From Nocardioides zhouii (GTDB lineage Bacteria; Actinomycetota; Actinomycetes; Propionibacteriales; Nocardioidaceae), in NCBI RefSeq assembly GCF_004137345.1, contig NZ_SDWV01000019.1:39050-103049 (forward strand): a DNA stretch of 64,000 nt, read 5' to 3'. The position numbers and the translations under genes were made by a program. Shown here in pieces: positions 19,646-29,014 of this stretch. The notes beneath the pieces are model-generated. The model was given only the letters and a program-made list of their open reading frames with translations. It was not told the DNA's origin and did not search any database. Every line of letters begins with the position of its first letter. The stretch's first letter is position 1.

Positions 19646-20745
19646 GCGGGGACCTCGACCCAGGACTCGTTCTTGGCGGAGACAAGCACCGCTTCGGTGA
19701 TCATGGCGCTGCGGCGACCGTCGGTGAAGGTGGGCAGGCCGTCGGGGGACTCTCCCGCAACCGCGCCGTAGACGTCGGCCACGAACGCGTTGAAGCAGTC
19801 CTGGTAGCCCTGCGGGTGTCCCGCCGGCAGGTAGGAGTACCCGCGTCCCTGAGCGGTGCTCAGGGTGCCCGGGCCACGGGGCACGACCCGGTTCTCGACA
19901 ACCCCGCCGATCCAGAGCGAGTCCGGCTGCTCCTGGTCGAACACGTACGAGGCGTCCGTGCCGTCGAAGGAGAACCACAGCTTGTTCTTGCGGCCGAGCG
20001 AGACCTGGCTGGCGACCAGGCTGCCGGTCGCCCCCTGGTCGGTCTCGAAGATGACGGTGGCTCCGTCCTCGGTGCCGACTGCCTGCATGCCGTCCGCGGT
20101 CGCCCGCTGGCTGTACGCGTTCGACATCCGGGCGTGCAGGCGGGTGATGCGATGACCGGTGGTGAACTCCATCAGGTCGCACCAGTGGACTCCGATGTCC
20201 CCGAAGGCGCGGGACACGCCACCCTGGCTAGGGTCGACCCGCCAGTTGGTCTGGGAGCTTCCAGCCAACCAGTCCTGCAGGTAGGAGCCGTGGAGGAGCC
20301 ACAGGCGTCCGGCCTGACCGTCCGCGATGAGCGACCTGGTCTCACGGACAGTCGGGTAGTAGCGGTAGACGAAGGGGACGGCTGTCACGACGCCGGCCCG
20401 TTCGGCGGCCGCGACGAGCCGGTCCGCGTCCTCCCACGACGTGGCAAGCGGTTTCTCGCACACGACCGCCTTCCCGGCCGCGATCGCCTGGTCGGCCAGT
20501 GCGGCATGGGTGGCATTGGGAGTGCAGATGTGCACGACGTCGACGTCGTCGGCGGCGATGAGGGCCTCTGCCGACTCAGAGGCAGCCTCGGCGCCGAGCC
20601 GTCGGGCCGCCTCATCCGCGCGCTGAGGTGTTGAGTCCGAGATCCGGGTGAGCCGTGCTCCAGCGGATCTGATGGCGTGGGCATGCACACCACCGATGAA
20701 GCCGGCGCCGATGAGCCCGGCGCGCAGTGGGGTCGACACGGTCAC
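19642..20745 (-). CDS. Gfo/Idh/MocA family oxidoreductase
   Basis: 367 residues from GTG 20745 (GTGA overlap with the upstream gene). The NAD(P)-binding Rossmann fold begins LRAGLIGAGFIGGVHAHAI; the EKP motif appears as VVCEKPLATSWED and the His-containing helix as FGDIGVHWCDLMEF. Members oxidise or reduce sugars and inositols with NAD(P). With two TIM-barrel isomerases and a GMC enzyme in the operon, a role in a 3-keto-sugar pathway is likely but not proven. Confidence 0.92.
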   Translation of the reverse strand: MTVSTPLRAGLIGAGFIGGVHAHAIRSAGARLTRISDSTPQRADEAARRLGAEAASESAEALIAADDVDVVHICTPNATHAALADQAIAAGKAVVCEKPLATSWEDADRLVAAAERAGVVTAVPFVYRYYPTVRETRSLIADGQAGRLWLLHGSYLQDWLAGSSQTNWRVDPSQGGVSRAFGDIGVHWCDLMEFTTGHRITRLHARMSNAYSQRATADGMQAVGTEDGATVIFETDQGATGSLVASQVSLGRKNKLWFSFDGTDASYVFDQEQPDSLWIGGVVENRVVPRGPGTLSTAQGRGYSYLPAGHPQGYQDCFNAFVADVYGAVAGESPDGLPTFTDGRRSAMITEAVLVSAKNESWVEVPA

Positions 20746-21569
20746 TCTCTCCCGGCGAGGAGGGTGTCCAGGAAGGTCTTGCTCAGCGCTGCCGCGTCTC
20801 GGGGATCGCCGTCGTAGGCATCCAGCTCCACGACGATCCACCCGTCGTACCCGGACTCCTCGAGAGCCGACGCGACCTCGACGAAGTCGATCTGGCCCTG
20901 CCCGAGCGGGACGAACTGGAACGGGTCCATCCGAACATCCTTGAGGTGGACGTGACGGATGCGGTCGGAGTATCGACGAATCAGCTCGGCAGGATCGCCA
21001 CCCCCGGCTACGAGATGGCCCGTATCGGGGCAGAATCCGATCCTGGTGTGCGGCATCAGCCTGTCGAGATCGTCGGGACCCTCCACGATGGTGGTCAGGT
21101 GGGGGTGGTAGCACGCGTCGAGCCCGTGGGCAGCGGCGATGTCGGTGACAGCGTCCAAGGCGCCGGCGAGGGCGAGATAGTCCGAGTCGCGTGTCCCCGA
21201 CGCTCGCCTGGCCCCGCCGCCCACCACGAGGCTGCTCGCACCGAACTGCTGCGCGAGCTCCGCTGCCCTGGTCACTCGGTGGAGCTCCTCGGGCAGGATC
21301 TCGTCATAGATGAAGCTGCCGCCCGTGTAGACGCTGACCAGCTCGACACCGGCCTCGTCGAGGACGCCCAACAGCTCCTGGGGCCGGTCGGCGAAGTCGG
21401 CCACGTTGCCGTCGAACATCTCCACGCCCTCATAGCCCAGTGCGCCGATCTCGCGGATGGCGCGGGCCATCGGGCCGTTCACCCGATAGACGAGGTCCTT
21501 CACGCTGGTGACCCCGACGGCGTCGCCGACGACGCCCCCCCAGGTGATCGTGTGATAGCCGAGTCGCAT
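20742..21569 (-). CDS. Sugar phosphate isomerase/epimerase (IolE-like)
   Basis: 275 residues, TIM barrel. Seen: LGYHTITWGG at the N-terminus (as in inosose dehydratase-like proteins), CYHPHLTTIVEGP, IGFCPDTGHLVAGG, HVHLKDVRMDP and WIVVELDAYDGDP. These supply the usual metal-binding Glu/Asp/His set. First gene of the six-gene minus-strand operon that runs to 16032; it is divergent from a ROK regulator across a 96-bp region with repeated CACGCAT elements. Confidence 0.9.
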   Translation of the reverse strand: MRLGYHTITWGGVVGDAVGVTSVKDLVYRVNGPMARAIREIGALGYEGVEMFDGNVADFADRPQELLGVLDEAGVELVSVYTGGSFIYDEILPEELHRVTRAAELAQQFGASSLVVGGGARRASGTRDSDYLALAGALDAVTDIAAAHGLDACYHPHLTTIVEGPDDLDRLMPHTRIGFCPDTGHLVAGGGDPAELIRRYSDRIRHVHLKDVRMDPFQFVPLGQGQIDFVEVASALEESGYDGWIVVELDAYDGDPRDAAALSKTFLDTLLAGRE

Positions 21570-21606
21570 GCGTTTCTCCTGACCGAGGGCGTCGTTTCAG
21601 GTTAGG

Positions 21607-21672
21607 CACGCATCATGCATAAGTCAACACGTATCGTGCGTCAGCACGCATGAAACAGAGATACCATGCGTG
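21607..21672. promoter_or_regulatory. Repeated CACGYAT operator elements between isomerase operon and ROK gene
   Basis: CACGCAT at 21607, CACGTAT at 21628 and CACGCATG at 21645 lie in the same orientation; the last pairs with CATGCGTG at 21665-21672 as a perfect 8-bp inverted repeat with a 12-bp spacer. The ROK start codon lies in the last element, so binding there would block its own transcription. Confidence 0.55.
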
Positions 21673-22925
21673 GAATGGACGAGGTCAGACCCGGCAGAGA
21701 GCCCTCCCCTCCCGCACTGCCAGCCGAGCACGTGGAGTCGCTGGTGCGCGTGCTGGATGTCGTACGAGACACCACCGCGACAACGCGCCCCGATATTGCC
21801 CGGCGGACGGGACTGGGTCGCAACGTCGTGAGCGACCGGGTTCGTCAGCTGTCGGCGGTCGGATTACTCACGGAAGGGGACCTCGCGCGCTCGACGGGGG
21901 GCCGTTCCCCTCGCCAGGTCCGCTTCCGGGCGGAGGCGGGAGTGGTCCTGGTGGCGGACGTGGGCGCCACCAGCATCGAGGTTGCCCTGTCCGACCTCGC
22001 GGGCAACCTGTCGCACACCCATGACGAGATCGCCGACGTGACGGTCGGACCGACCGAGGTCCTCTCCCGCGTAGCCGCCCTCTTCGATGAGTTGATCGCT
22101 GCTCTGCCCGACGGCACGAGGGTGTGGGGCGTGGGCCTCGGCCTCCCCGGGCCCGTGGAGTTCGAGACCGGCCGTCCCGTCGCCCCTCCCATCATGCCGG
22201 GGTGGGACGGCTACGGCGTGCGCGAGTTCATGGCGGCGCGCTTCGGGGTCCCGGTGTGGATCGACAACGACGTGAACCTCATGGCGCTGGGCGAGCTGCG
22301 CGGTGGCCTCGCGGCGGGCCACCGCGACGTGGTGCTGGTGAAGGTCGGCACAGGCATCGGCGCGGGCCTTGTCTCCCACGGGCTGCTGCACCGCGGCGCC
22401 CAGGGGTGCGCGGGCGACATCGGTCACACCGCAGTGCGCGGCAGCACGGCTCTGTGCCGATGCGGCCAGCACGGCTGCCTGGAGGCCCTCGCCGGTGGAG
22501 CGGCGTTGGCGCGCGACGGTCTCGCGATGGCCATCGCCGGCACCAGCCCCGCCCTGGCGCGCGCCCATGCCGAGGGACATGAGATCTCGGCCGAGACCGT
22601 CATCAGGGCCGCCCACCACGGGGACGTGTCATCGCGGGCGCTGGTCATCGACTCGGCGAGGCTGCTGGGCGAGGCACTCGCCCGGGTGGTCAACTTCTTC
22701 AACCCCTCGCTGGTGGTGATCGGGGGCGGGGTCGCGGCGGCCGGGGACCTCTATCTCGCCGAGCTGCGGCAGTCCGTCATCGGACGTTCACTTCCCCTTG
22801 CGACGAGGACCCTCGACATCATCCTTTCCCCCCTCGCTGACCGGGCCGGGCTGCGTGGGGCGGCCTTCATGGTGGTCGACGAGCTGCTCTCCCCGGCCCG
22901 ACTCTCCGCGCCGTCCCACGGATAG
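21666..22925 (+). CDS. ROK family transcriptional regulator
   Basis: 419 residues. Helix-turn-helix at about 40-60 (DIARRTGLGRNVVSDRVRQL), then a ROK domain with LGLPGPVEF, VKVGTGIGAGLV, GCAGDIGHTAV, the zinc motif CRCGQHGCLEAL and VVIGGGVAAAG. All the canonical zinc ligands are present. ATG 21666 is used here; ATG 21675 is an alternative. It is divergent from the isomerase operon and lies 5 bp upstream of a KDPG aldolase gene, so both are likely in its regulon. Confidence 0.93.
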   Translation: MRGMDEVRPGREPSPPALPAEHVESLVRVLDVVRDTTATTRPDIARRTGLGRNVVSDRVRQLSAVGLLTEGDLARSTGGRSPRQVRFRAEAGVVLVADVGATSIEVALSDLAGNLSHTHDEIADVTVGPTEVLSRVAALFDELIAALPDGTRVWGVGLGLPGPVEFETGRPVAPPIMPGWDGYGVREFMAARFGVPVWIDNDVNLMALGELRGGLAAGHRDVVLVKVGTGIGAGLVSHGLLHRGAQGCAGDIGHTAVRGSTALCRCGQHGCLEALAGGAALARDGLAMAIAGTSPALARAHAEGHEISAETVIRAAHHGDVSSRALVIDSARLLGEALARVVNFFNPSLVVIGGGVAAAGDLYLAELRQSVIGRSLPLATRTLDIILSPLADRAGLRGAAFMVVDELLSPARLSAPSHG

Positions 22926-22930
22926 ATCAC

Positions 22931-23566
22931 ATGAAAGGCACCGTGAACCACTCCCTGCTCGACCGCACGCCCGTCATCCCGGTCGTCGTCCTCGATGACC
23001 CCGCGAAAGCCGTACCGCTGGCCCGTGCGCTGGTTGCCGGTGGCGTCCCCGTCATCGAGCTCACGTTACGGACTGGCTCGGCACTCGAGTGCGTACGCCG
23101 TATCGCGGCGGAGGTGCCGGAGATCCTAGTGGGCGCGGGCACCATCGTACGCCCCGGCCAGGCGGCGCAGGCCGCTCGAGCGGGGGCGCAGTTCCTCGTC
23201 TCGCCCGGCAGCACTCCAGACCTGCTGGCCGCGATGACGGGCACCGGGCTGCCCCACCTGCCGGGAGTCTCGACGGTCTCCGAGATCCTCGCGCTGCTCG
23301 AACGTGGCTACCGGGAGCTGAAGTTCTTCCCGGCCGAGAGCCTGGGCGGAACACCGTTCCTCAGGGCCCTCCACTCCCCCCTGCCCGAGGCCCGGTTCTG
23401 CCCGACCGGTGGCATCACCGCCGCCACTTCCGGCAGCTACCTTGCCCTGCCGAACGTCGGGTGCGTCGGCGGCTCGTGGCTCACCCCGACGAGTGCGGTT
23501 GCTGCGGCCGACTGGGAGCGCGTCACCGCGCTCGCGGCCGCGTGCGCGGCGCTTCGCGCCACCTGA
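22931..23566 (+). CDS. KDPG/KHG-type aldolase
   Basis: 211 residues, class I aldolase of the Eda family that splits 2-keto-3-deoxy-6-phosphogluconate, or a related keto-deoxy acid, to pyruvate and an aldehyde. Seen: the catalytic Glu in VIELTLRTG, the VGAGTIVRP loop, LVSPGSTPDLL, the Schiff-base Lys in ELKFFPAESLGG and CPTGGITA. It lies 5 bp behind the ROK regulator and is convergent with the flavin oxidoreductase gene. A second, shorter paralogue is at 44768-45364. Confidence 0.92.
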   Translation: MKGTVNHSLLDRTPVIPVVVLDDPAKAVPLARALVAGGVPVIELTLRTGSALECVRRIAAEVPEILVGAGTIVRPGQAAQAARAGAQFLVSPGSTPDLLAAMTGTGLPHLPGVSTVSEILALLERGYRELKFFPAESLGGTPFLRALHSPLPEARFCPTGGITAATSGSYLALPNVGCVGGSWLTPTSAVAAADWERVTALAAACAALRAT

Positions 23567-23581
23567 CCAGTCCGCATCCGT

Positions 23582-25654
23582 TCACATCGATGCCGCGAGC
23601 TGGTGGGCCTCCAGCAGCACGGCCTGGATCAGACGGGCTGCCGACGCGTCGCCCACCCTCTCGACGGTCACGTCGCGACCGGACTCTGCGACCAGGTCTA
23701 CGAGCTGGTGGTAGAGGTCGTCGCGGGACCGGCGTGCGTGCACCGGGACGACGGCATCGGCCGGCAACCATTCCTCGACCTCGGTGACGACGTCGACCAC
23801 GAGAACTCCCCCGGTCTCGATGCGCCGCACGGCGGTCGACGGTCGCAGCGCGATCTGCTTCTGACCCACGCGCTGCATGAACAGGGCGAGATTCGTGCCT
23901 TCGAGCTCTCCCGCGACCACGGGCCTGGCCGAGACGACCGTGACCCGGTTCCCCGCGTCGGCCAGGAACTCCGCCGTGCCCGCCGCCTCCCAGTGACCCT
24001 GCGCATCGATGACCACCACCCGGCTGTCGCGGACGACAGGGTCACGCAGCACCTCGTCGACCGCGTAGACGCAGTCGAGCTCCAGCCCCTCGACGTCGGG
24101 AAGCACCTGCAGGCCGCGGGCGCGGGCGACCCCGCCGGCATCAGGGTCGGCCCGACTCTGTCGATGACCGGGCGGGAGATTCGGCTGCGAGCCCGTGGCG
24201 ATGACCACGACATCGGGATCCAGCTCCAGCACGTCGTCCTTGACGGCGTCGACACCGGTCCACACCTCGACCCCCAGGCGGCGGACGGCAGCCTCGAGGT
24301 AGTGGGTGACCTCGGCGATCTCGTCGTGGTGGGGTTGGCGGGCCGCGAGACGCACCTGGCCACCGAGGTGCCTGGACCGCTCGAGGAGCGTGACGCTGTG
24401 CCCGCGCCTGGCCGCGATCTCGGCGACCTTGAGGCCGGCCGGCCCACCTCCCACGACCACGACGGTGCGAGGTCGGGTGGCCCGCACGAGCAACCGCTCG
24501 CTCCAGAACCGCTCCTGTCCCGCCCCGGGGTTCTGCACGCACCGGATCGGCTTCTCCTGGGCCACTGCGTGCAGGCAGCCGTCGTTGCAGCCAATACAGG
24601 GCCGCACCTCCGCCGCGCGCCCCTCGCGCAGCTTTCGCGGTGTGGCCGGGTCCGCGATCAGCTGGCGGGCCATGCCGACGAGGTCTGCCTCGCCCAGGGC
24701 CAGCATGTGCTCGGCCAGACCCGGCTCCTTGATCCGGCCGAACGCGACGACGGGCAGATCAGACTGCTTCTTCAGGGCCCGGTTGAGCGGCCGGAAGAAC
24801 CCCTGAGCGACCGCGGCCGGGGGAATCTCCATCCAGAAGCTGGAGAACGAGCCCGCATCGCAGTTGAAGTAGTCGACCAGCCCACTCGTCTCGAGATGCT
24901 CGGCCATGCGCAGGCCGTAGTCGAGGTCATAGCCGAACGAGGTGTACTCGTGCAGGCAGAGACGGATCCCCAGTGCCATGTCGTCGCCGAGGTTCTGCCG
25001 CACGGCTTCCACGCACTCCAGGGGAAAGCGCATGCGGTTCTCGAAGGAACCGCCGTAGGCATCGGTGCGGTGGTTGAAGAACGGTGACACGAAGCTCCGC
25101 AGCAACCCGTCGTGCGCGATCTTGATCTCGACCCCGTCGTACCCTGCCTCGACCAGGTTGCGGGTCGACACCGCGAAGCCGTCGATGGTGCGCAGCATGT
25201 CGCGGCGGTCCATGGCCTTCGTGGTGTGCGGCCCCGAAGGCTCCGGCATCTGGGTCGGTGCCCACAGGATCTGAGGCGGGTGCTCCAGGGAGGTGTGCCC
25301 ACCGTGGTTCAGCTGCGCGAAGATGCGGGCCCCGTGCGCGTGCACGGCGTCGGCGGTCCGACGGTTCAGCTCCACCGAGGCCGGGTCCCACGCCGCAAGG
25401 TACTTCCGCGACATCTGCCCCTCGGGCATGACCGCCATCGACCCGTCGATGATGAGGCCGGCACCGCCCCAGGCCCGCTCCTCGTGGTAGGCCGCGTGAT
25501 CCTCGGTGGGCATGCCGTGGATGTCCGGGAGGGCGTTGAAGTGCGGTTGGAAGACGAAGCGGTTGCGCACCTCGATGCCCCGGATCCGCAGCGGGGAGAA
25601 CAGGTGCGGGAAGGTGACCTCTCCGGGCGCCGTGGCGTCAGGCGATGGCGCCAT
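23582..25654 (-). CDS. NADH:flavin oxidoreductase / 2,4-dienoyl-CoA reductase-type fusion flavoprotein
   Basis: 690 residues with the three-part layout of dienoyl-CoA reductase and trimethylamine dehydrogenase. An FMN-binding TIM barrel fills about residues 1-340 (FAQLNHGGHTS, GYDGVEIKIAHDGLLRSF). A 4Fe-4S segment beginning CIGCNDGCLH follows near 350. FAD/NAD domains come last (VVVVGGGPAGLKVAE). The C-terminal end is somewhat longer than usual and resembles an MDB-type extension. Substrate unknown. Its 5' end overlaps the SDR gene by 17 bp, so the two are co-transcribed. Confidence 0.9.
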   Translation of the reverse strand: MAPSPDATAPGEVTFPHLFSPLRIRGIEVRNRFVFQPHFNALPDIHGMPTEDHAAYHEERAWGGAGLIIDGSMAVMPEGQMSRKYLAAWDPASVELNRRTADAVHAHGARIFAQLNHGGHTSLEHPPQILWAPTQMPEPSGPHTTKAMDRRDMLRTIDGFAVSTRNLVEAGYDGVEIKIAHDGLLRSFVSPFFNHRTDAYGGSFENRMRFPLECVEAVRQNLGDDMALGIRLCLHEYTSFGYDLDYGLRMAEHLETSGLVDYFNCDAGSFSSFWMEIPPAAVAQGFFRPLNRALKKQSDLPVVAFGRIKEPGLAEHMLALGEADLVGMARQLIADPATPRKLREGRAAEVRPCIGCNDGCLHAVAQEKPIRCVQNPGAGQERFWSERLLVRATRPRTVVVVGGGPAGLKVAEIAARRGHSVTLLERSRHLGGQVRLAARQPHHDEIAEVTHYLEAAVRRLGVEVWTGVDAVKDDVLELDPDVVVIATGSQPNLPPGHRQSRADPDAGGVARARGLQVLPDVEGLELDCVYAVDEVLRDPVVRDSRVVVIDAQGHWEAAGTAEFLADAGNRVTVVSARPVVAGELEGTNLALFMQRVGQKQIALRPSTAVRRIETGGVLVVDVVTEVEEWLPADAVVPVHARRSRDDLYHQLVDLVAESGRDVTVERVGDASAARLIQAVLLEAHQLAASM

Positions 25655-26429
25655 GGGTCTGGGACCCCCCGTCCACCAGCATCAGTGTGCCCGTGACGTA
25701 CGCCGAGTCGGACGACGCGAGGAAGAGCGCAGGGCCCGCTATGTCGTCGGTGGTGCCGAGCCGACCGAGCACGATGGACCCCCTGGCCGCGGAGATCGCC
25801 GCCCCCGGCGTCTCGCTGACGAGGGTGTGGTAGCTGTGCATCATCTCGTTGTCGATGTACCCGGGGGCGATGGCGTTGACGCGGATGCCGAAGCAGCCCA
25901 GGTCGGCCGCAGTCTGCTGGGTGATCAGGTTCACCGCGCCCTTGGAGCCGGCGTAGACCGCGGACTGGCGCAGGGGCAGCACCCCCTGGATCGACGAGAT
26001 GTTGATGATGCTGCCACCGCGTCCCGAAACCTTCATCTGGCGTGCGGCGTACTTGGTGCCGAGGAGCACGCCGCCAACGTTGATGTCGATGACTCGGCGG
26101 TAGTCGTCCCAGGACAGGTCCGTGATGTGCTCGGCAACGCCCGTGCCGGCGTTGTTGACCAGCACGTCGAGCCGCCCGTACAGATCCAGGGTCCGGCCCA
26201 CCATGCCAGCCACGCTGTCCTCGTCGGCAACGTCACAGGTCAGGGCCGTGGCCTCGCCGCCCGCGGTGCGGATCGCCGCCTCCGCGGCCTCGCCCTCGTC
26301 CCGGCTTCGCTGGGCGAGGACGACGCTTGCTCCCTCGGCGGCGAAACGGGAGGCGATGGCGAATCCGATCTGACGGGCGCCACCGGTGACGATGGCGACC
26401 TGGCCCGCGAGGCGAGAGCTCACGGTCAC
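25638..26429 (-). CDS. Short-chain dehydrogenase/reductase
   Basis: 263 residues from GTG 26429. Seen: VAIVTGGARQIGFAIA, where a Gln replaces the usual glycine-rich residue (TGGxRxIG), VNNAGTGVAEH, catalytic Ser in IINISSIQG, YAGSKGAVNL and the C-terminal LMLVDGGSQTHG. It is coupled at both ends, overlapping the ABC permease stop (GTGA) and the flavoprotein start. Likely a sugar- or polyol-type dehydrogenase from its context after a sugar transporter. Confidence 0.92.
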   Translation of the reverse strand: MTVSSRLAGQVAIVTGGARQIGFAIASRFAAEGASVVLAQRSRDEGEAAEAAIRTAGGEATALTCDVADEDSVAGMVGRTLDLYGRLDVLVNNAGTGVAEHITDLSWDDYRRVIDINVGGVLLGTKYAARQMKVSGRGGSIINISSIQGVLPLRQSAVYAGSKGAVNLITQQTAADLGCFGIRVNAIAPGYIDNEMMHSYHTLVSETPGAAISAARGSIVLGRLGTTDDIAGPALFLASSDSAYVTGTLMLVDGGSQTHGAIA

Positions 26430-27412
26430 TTCCGCTTGGACAGGGCGACAGCGAGGATGATGATGAGGCCCTTCACTGCGATCTGCCACGATGAGCTGAC
26501 CCCGATGAGCACCAGCCCGTTGTTGAGGACGCCGATGATGAGGGAGCCGATCAGAGTCCCGACGATGGTTCCGCGACCGCCGAAGAGGCTGGTGCCGCCG
26601 AGGATGACGGCCGCGATCACGTCGAGCTCGAGCCCGTCCGCGAAGTCGGGCCGCGAGGCGTGCCCCTGGGCCGCGAAGATCAGCGAGGCCATCGCCGCGA
26701 GCACACCGGTAAGCACGAAGCAGCAGATCTTGATCCGCGCCGTGTTGATGCCGCTGTAGCTGGCTGCTGTCGAGTTGCCGCCGGTGGCGTAGACCTTGCG
26801 GCCGAACGTCGAGAAGTGCAACAGGAGACCGCCCAGGACGAGGGCCATGATCGACCACAGGATGGGCACCGGGATGCCGGCGATCGACCCCTCGTAGAAC
26901 ACTGCCCAGAAGGTGGTGTTGTCGACGAGCACGGGTGCTGTGTCGGTGACGACGAACGCGAGCCCCTTGGCGATGCCCAGCATCCCCAGGGTCACCAGGA
27001 AGCTCGGGATGCCGAGCTTGGTGACCAGGAGGCCGTTGGCGAGGCCGAGGAGGGCTCCGACGGTCAGGCCGACCAGGGCGCCGAGCACCCAGTTGTTCGC
27101 GAACTCCGACATGAAGAGCGCCGCGGACACACCGGAGAGCTTCAGGATCGAGGCGACGGACAGGTCGATCTCGGCCGAGATGATGACGAAGGTCATGCCC
27201 ACGGCCATGATCGTGACGAGCGTCGTCTGGCGGCCGATGTTCGCAAAGTTCGCGCTCGACAAGAACACGTCGGACTTCAGGCTGAAGAAGATTACCAGCG
27301 CAATGAGCGCGATGAAGATCCCGTAGGGCTTGTCGCCTCCCAGGAGTTCCCTGACAGCGTGGCGCTTGCTCACTGGCGTGCTGGCCGAGGTGTCTAACGC
27401 AACTGTGCTCAT
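26426..27412 (-). CDS. Sugar ABC transporter permease (RbsC/XylH type)
   Basis: 328 residues with eight to ten hydrophobic segments. The family signatures are AVGMTFVIISAEIDLSVASILKL and, near the end, ILGGTSLFGGRGTIVGTLIG, typical of BPD_transp_2 permeases of the ribose/xylose/autoinducer group. It overlaps the ATPase stop (ATGA). No binding-protein gene adjoins this pair, which is unusual; a candidate lies at 59417-60628. Confidence 0.95.
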   Translation of the reverse strand: MSTVALDTSASTPVSKRHAVRELLGGDKPYGIFIALIALVIFFSLKSDVFLSSANFANIGRQTTLVTIMAVGMTFVIISAEIDLSVASILKLSGVSAALFMSEFANNWVLGALVGLTVGALLGLANGLLVTKLGIPSFLVTLGMLGIAKGLAFVVTDTAPVLVDNTTFWAVFYEGSIAGIPVPILWSIMALVLGGLLLHFSTFGRKVYATGGNSTAASYSGINTARIKICCFVLTGVLAAMASLIFAAQGHASRPDFADGLELDVIAAVILGGTSLFGGRGTIVGTLIGSLIIGVLNNGLVLIGVSSSWQIAVKGLIIILAVALSKRK

Positions 27413-28962
27413 CTGGCGGACTCCTGTACGAGGTGGTGAAGGCGCTCTTCGCCTTCGACTTCGGAAATGTGGACGCTGGTAGTGGCGCGGCCGTCGTGGA
27501 CGACGGTCACGGTGTCGCAGAGGAGCTCGAGCTCGACGAGATCGGACGAGACGACCACGACGGCGCAGCCCTTCTGGGCGAAACGCCGGATGATCCCGTA
27601 GATCTCGTCGCGAGCGCCGACGTCGACGCCGACGGTCGGCTCGTCCAGCAGGAGCAGCTTCGGCTCCGGCACGAGCCACTTGCCGAAGACGACCTTCTGC
27701 TGGTTTCCCCCGGACAGGTTCTTCAGCCGGGTGTTGATCCCGGGAGCCTTGACGTTGAGGTCGCCGACCGCCCCCTTGGCCCGCCGGGTGGCCTCACCCT
27801 TGTTGAACATGCCTGCCCGGGTGAGGTGTGGGAGCTGGGGAAGCGCGGTGTTGGCGGCGATCGTGTCGCCCAGTACGAGCCCCTCGAGGTGCCGGTCCTC
27901 GGGCACGAGGGCGACGCCCGCCGTGATCGCGTCGCGCGGGCTTCGCCACGTCACCGGCTTGCCCAGATACAGCACCTCGCCCTGGTCCGCTTGACGTAGC
28001 CCGAACATGGTCTCGAGGATCTCGGTGCGGCCGCTTCCGATCATGCCCGCCAGGCCGAGGATCTCCCCGGGCCGCACCTGCAGGTCGACACCTCTGAGCC
28101 GCCCGTTCTGTACGCCCTTCAGCTCGATCACGGGCGTGCGGCGGGTCGCTGCTGCAGCGAACTCGTCGCTGATCACCATGCGACGGTCGCCCTCGTCGAT
28201 GCTCAAGGTCGCCTGCGCCATGCGCTCGTGGCCGGGGCCGACGATCTCGCTCACCAGCTTCTCCATGGTGATGTCTGCGGTGTTGTGGGTCCCGACGTTC
28301 AGCCCGTCGCGCAGCACGGTCACTCGGTCACTGATGCGGAACACCTCCTGGAGGCGGTGCGTCACGTAGATGACGCCGACACCACGACTCGTCACCTCCT
28401 GGACGGTGTTGAAGAGGATCTCCTCCTCGCCGGCCGACAGCGCCGAGGTCGGCTCGTCCAGCACCAGGATCTTGATGTCACCCATCAGCGCCTTGGCGAT
28501 CTCGGTCAGCTGGCGGTAGGCGAACGGCAGCGAGGCCACGCCCGCCGAGGCCCGGATCGGAAAGCCCTGCTCGTCGAGGTACGCCTGGGCCGCCTCGACC
28601 AGAGGCTTCGAGCGTACGAAGCTGAGCGGCCCGTGGGGCTCACGGCCCAGGAACAAGTTGGCTGCCACGCTCATCGACGGGACGAGGCTGAGGTCCTGGT
28701 AGACCATGGCGATGCCGCTGTCACGAGAGTCCTGTGCCGAGCGGAAGTTCGTCTGCCGACCGTGGATGAGCACGCTTCCACCGTCGCGCTCGTTCACGCC
28801 CGACAGGACCTTGATCAGGGTCGACTTGCCGGCTCCGTTCTGCCCGAGCAGGGCGTGCACCTCGCCGGGTCTCAGGTCGAAGCTCACGCCTTTCAAGGCC
28901 TTGACCACGCCGAAGCTGACGGTGATGTCTTGCATGTCGACGAGCAGGTGGGGCTCGGTCAT
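27409..28962 (-). CDS. Sugar ABC transporter ATP-binding protein (RbsA/XylG type)
   Basis: 517 residues with two ATPase domains. First domain: Walker A LLGQNGAGKSTLIKVLSG and Walker B ILVLDEPTSAL. Second domain: degenerate Walker A LAGMIGSGRTEILE, signature LSGGNQQKVVFGKWL and LLLDEPTVGVDVGA. This double-domain layout is diagnostic of carbohydrate CUT2 transporters. Start at ATG 28962. The SIS-domain gene upstream is 52 bp away and likely in the same transcript. Confidence 0.96.
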   Translation of the reverse strand: MTEPHLLVDMQDITVSFGVVKALKGVSFDLRPGEVHALLGQNGAGKSTLIKVLSGVNERDGGSVLIHGRQTNFRSAQDSRDSGIAMVYQDLSLVPSMSVAANLFLGREPHGPLSFVRSKPLVEAAQAYLDEQGFPIRASAGVASLPFAYRQLTEIAKALMGDIKILVLDEPTSALSAGEEEILFNTVQEVTSRGVGVIYVTHRLQEVFRISDRVTVLRDGLNVGTHNTADITMEKLVSEIVGPGHERMAQATLSIDEGDRRMVISDEFAAAATRRTPVIELKGVQNGRLRGVDLQVRPGEILGLAGMIGSGRTEILETMFGLRQADQGEVLYLGKPVTWRSPRDAITAGVALVPEDRHLEGLVLGDTIAANTALPQLPHLTRAGMFNKGEATRRAKGAVGDLNVKAPGINTRLKNLSGGNQQKVVFGKWLVPEPKLLLLDEPTVGVDVGARDEIYGIIRRFAQKGCAVVVVSSDLVELELLCDTVTVVHDGRATTSVHISEVEGEERLHHLVQESAR

Positions 28963-29014
28963 GAGCAGTCTCCCAGGGGGATGGCGGTCGGGGGGTCGTG
29001 GTGCGGGCGTCGCA

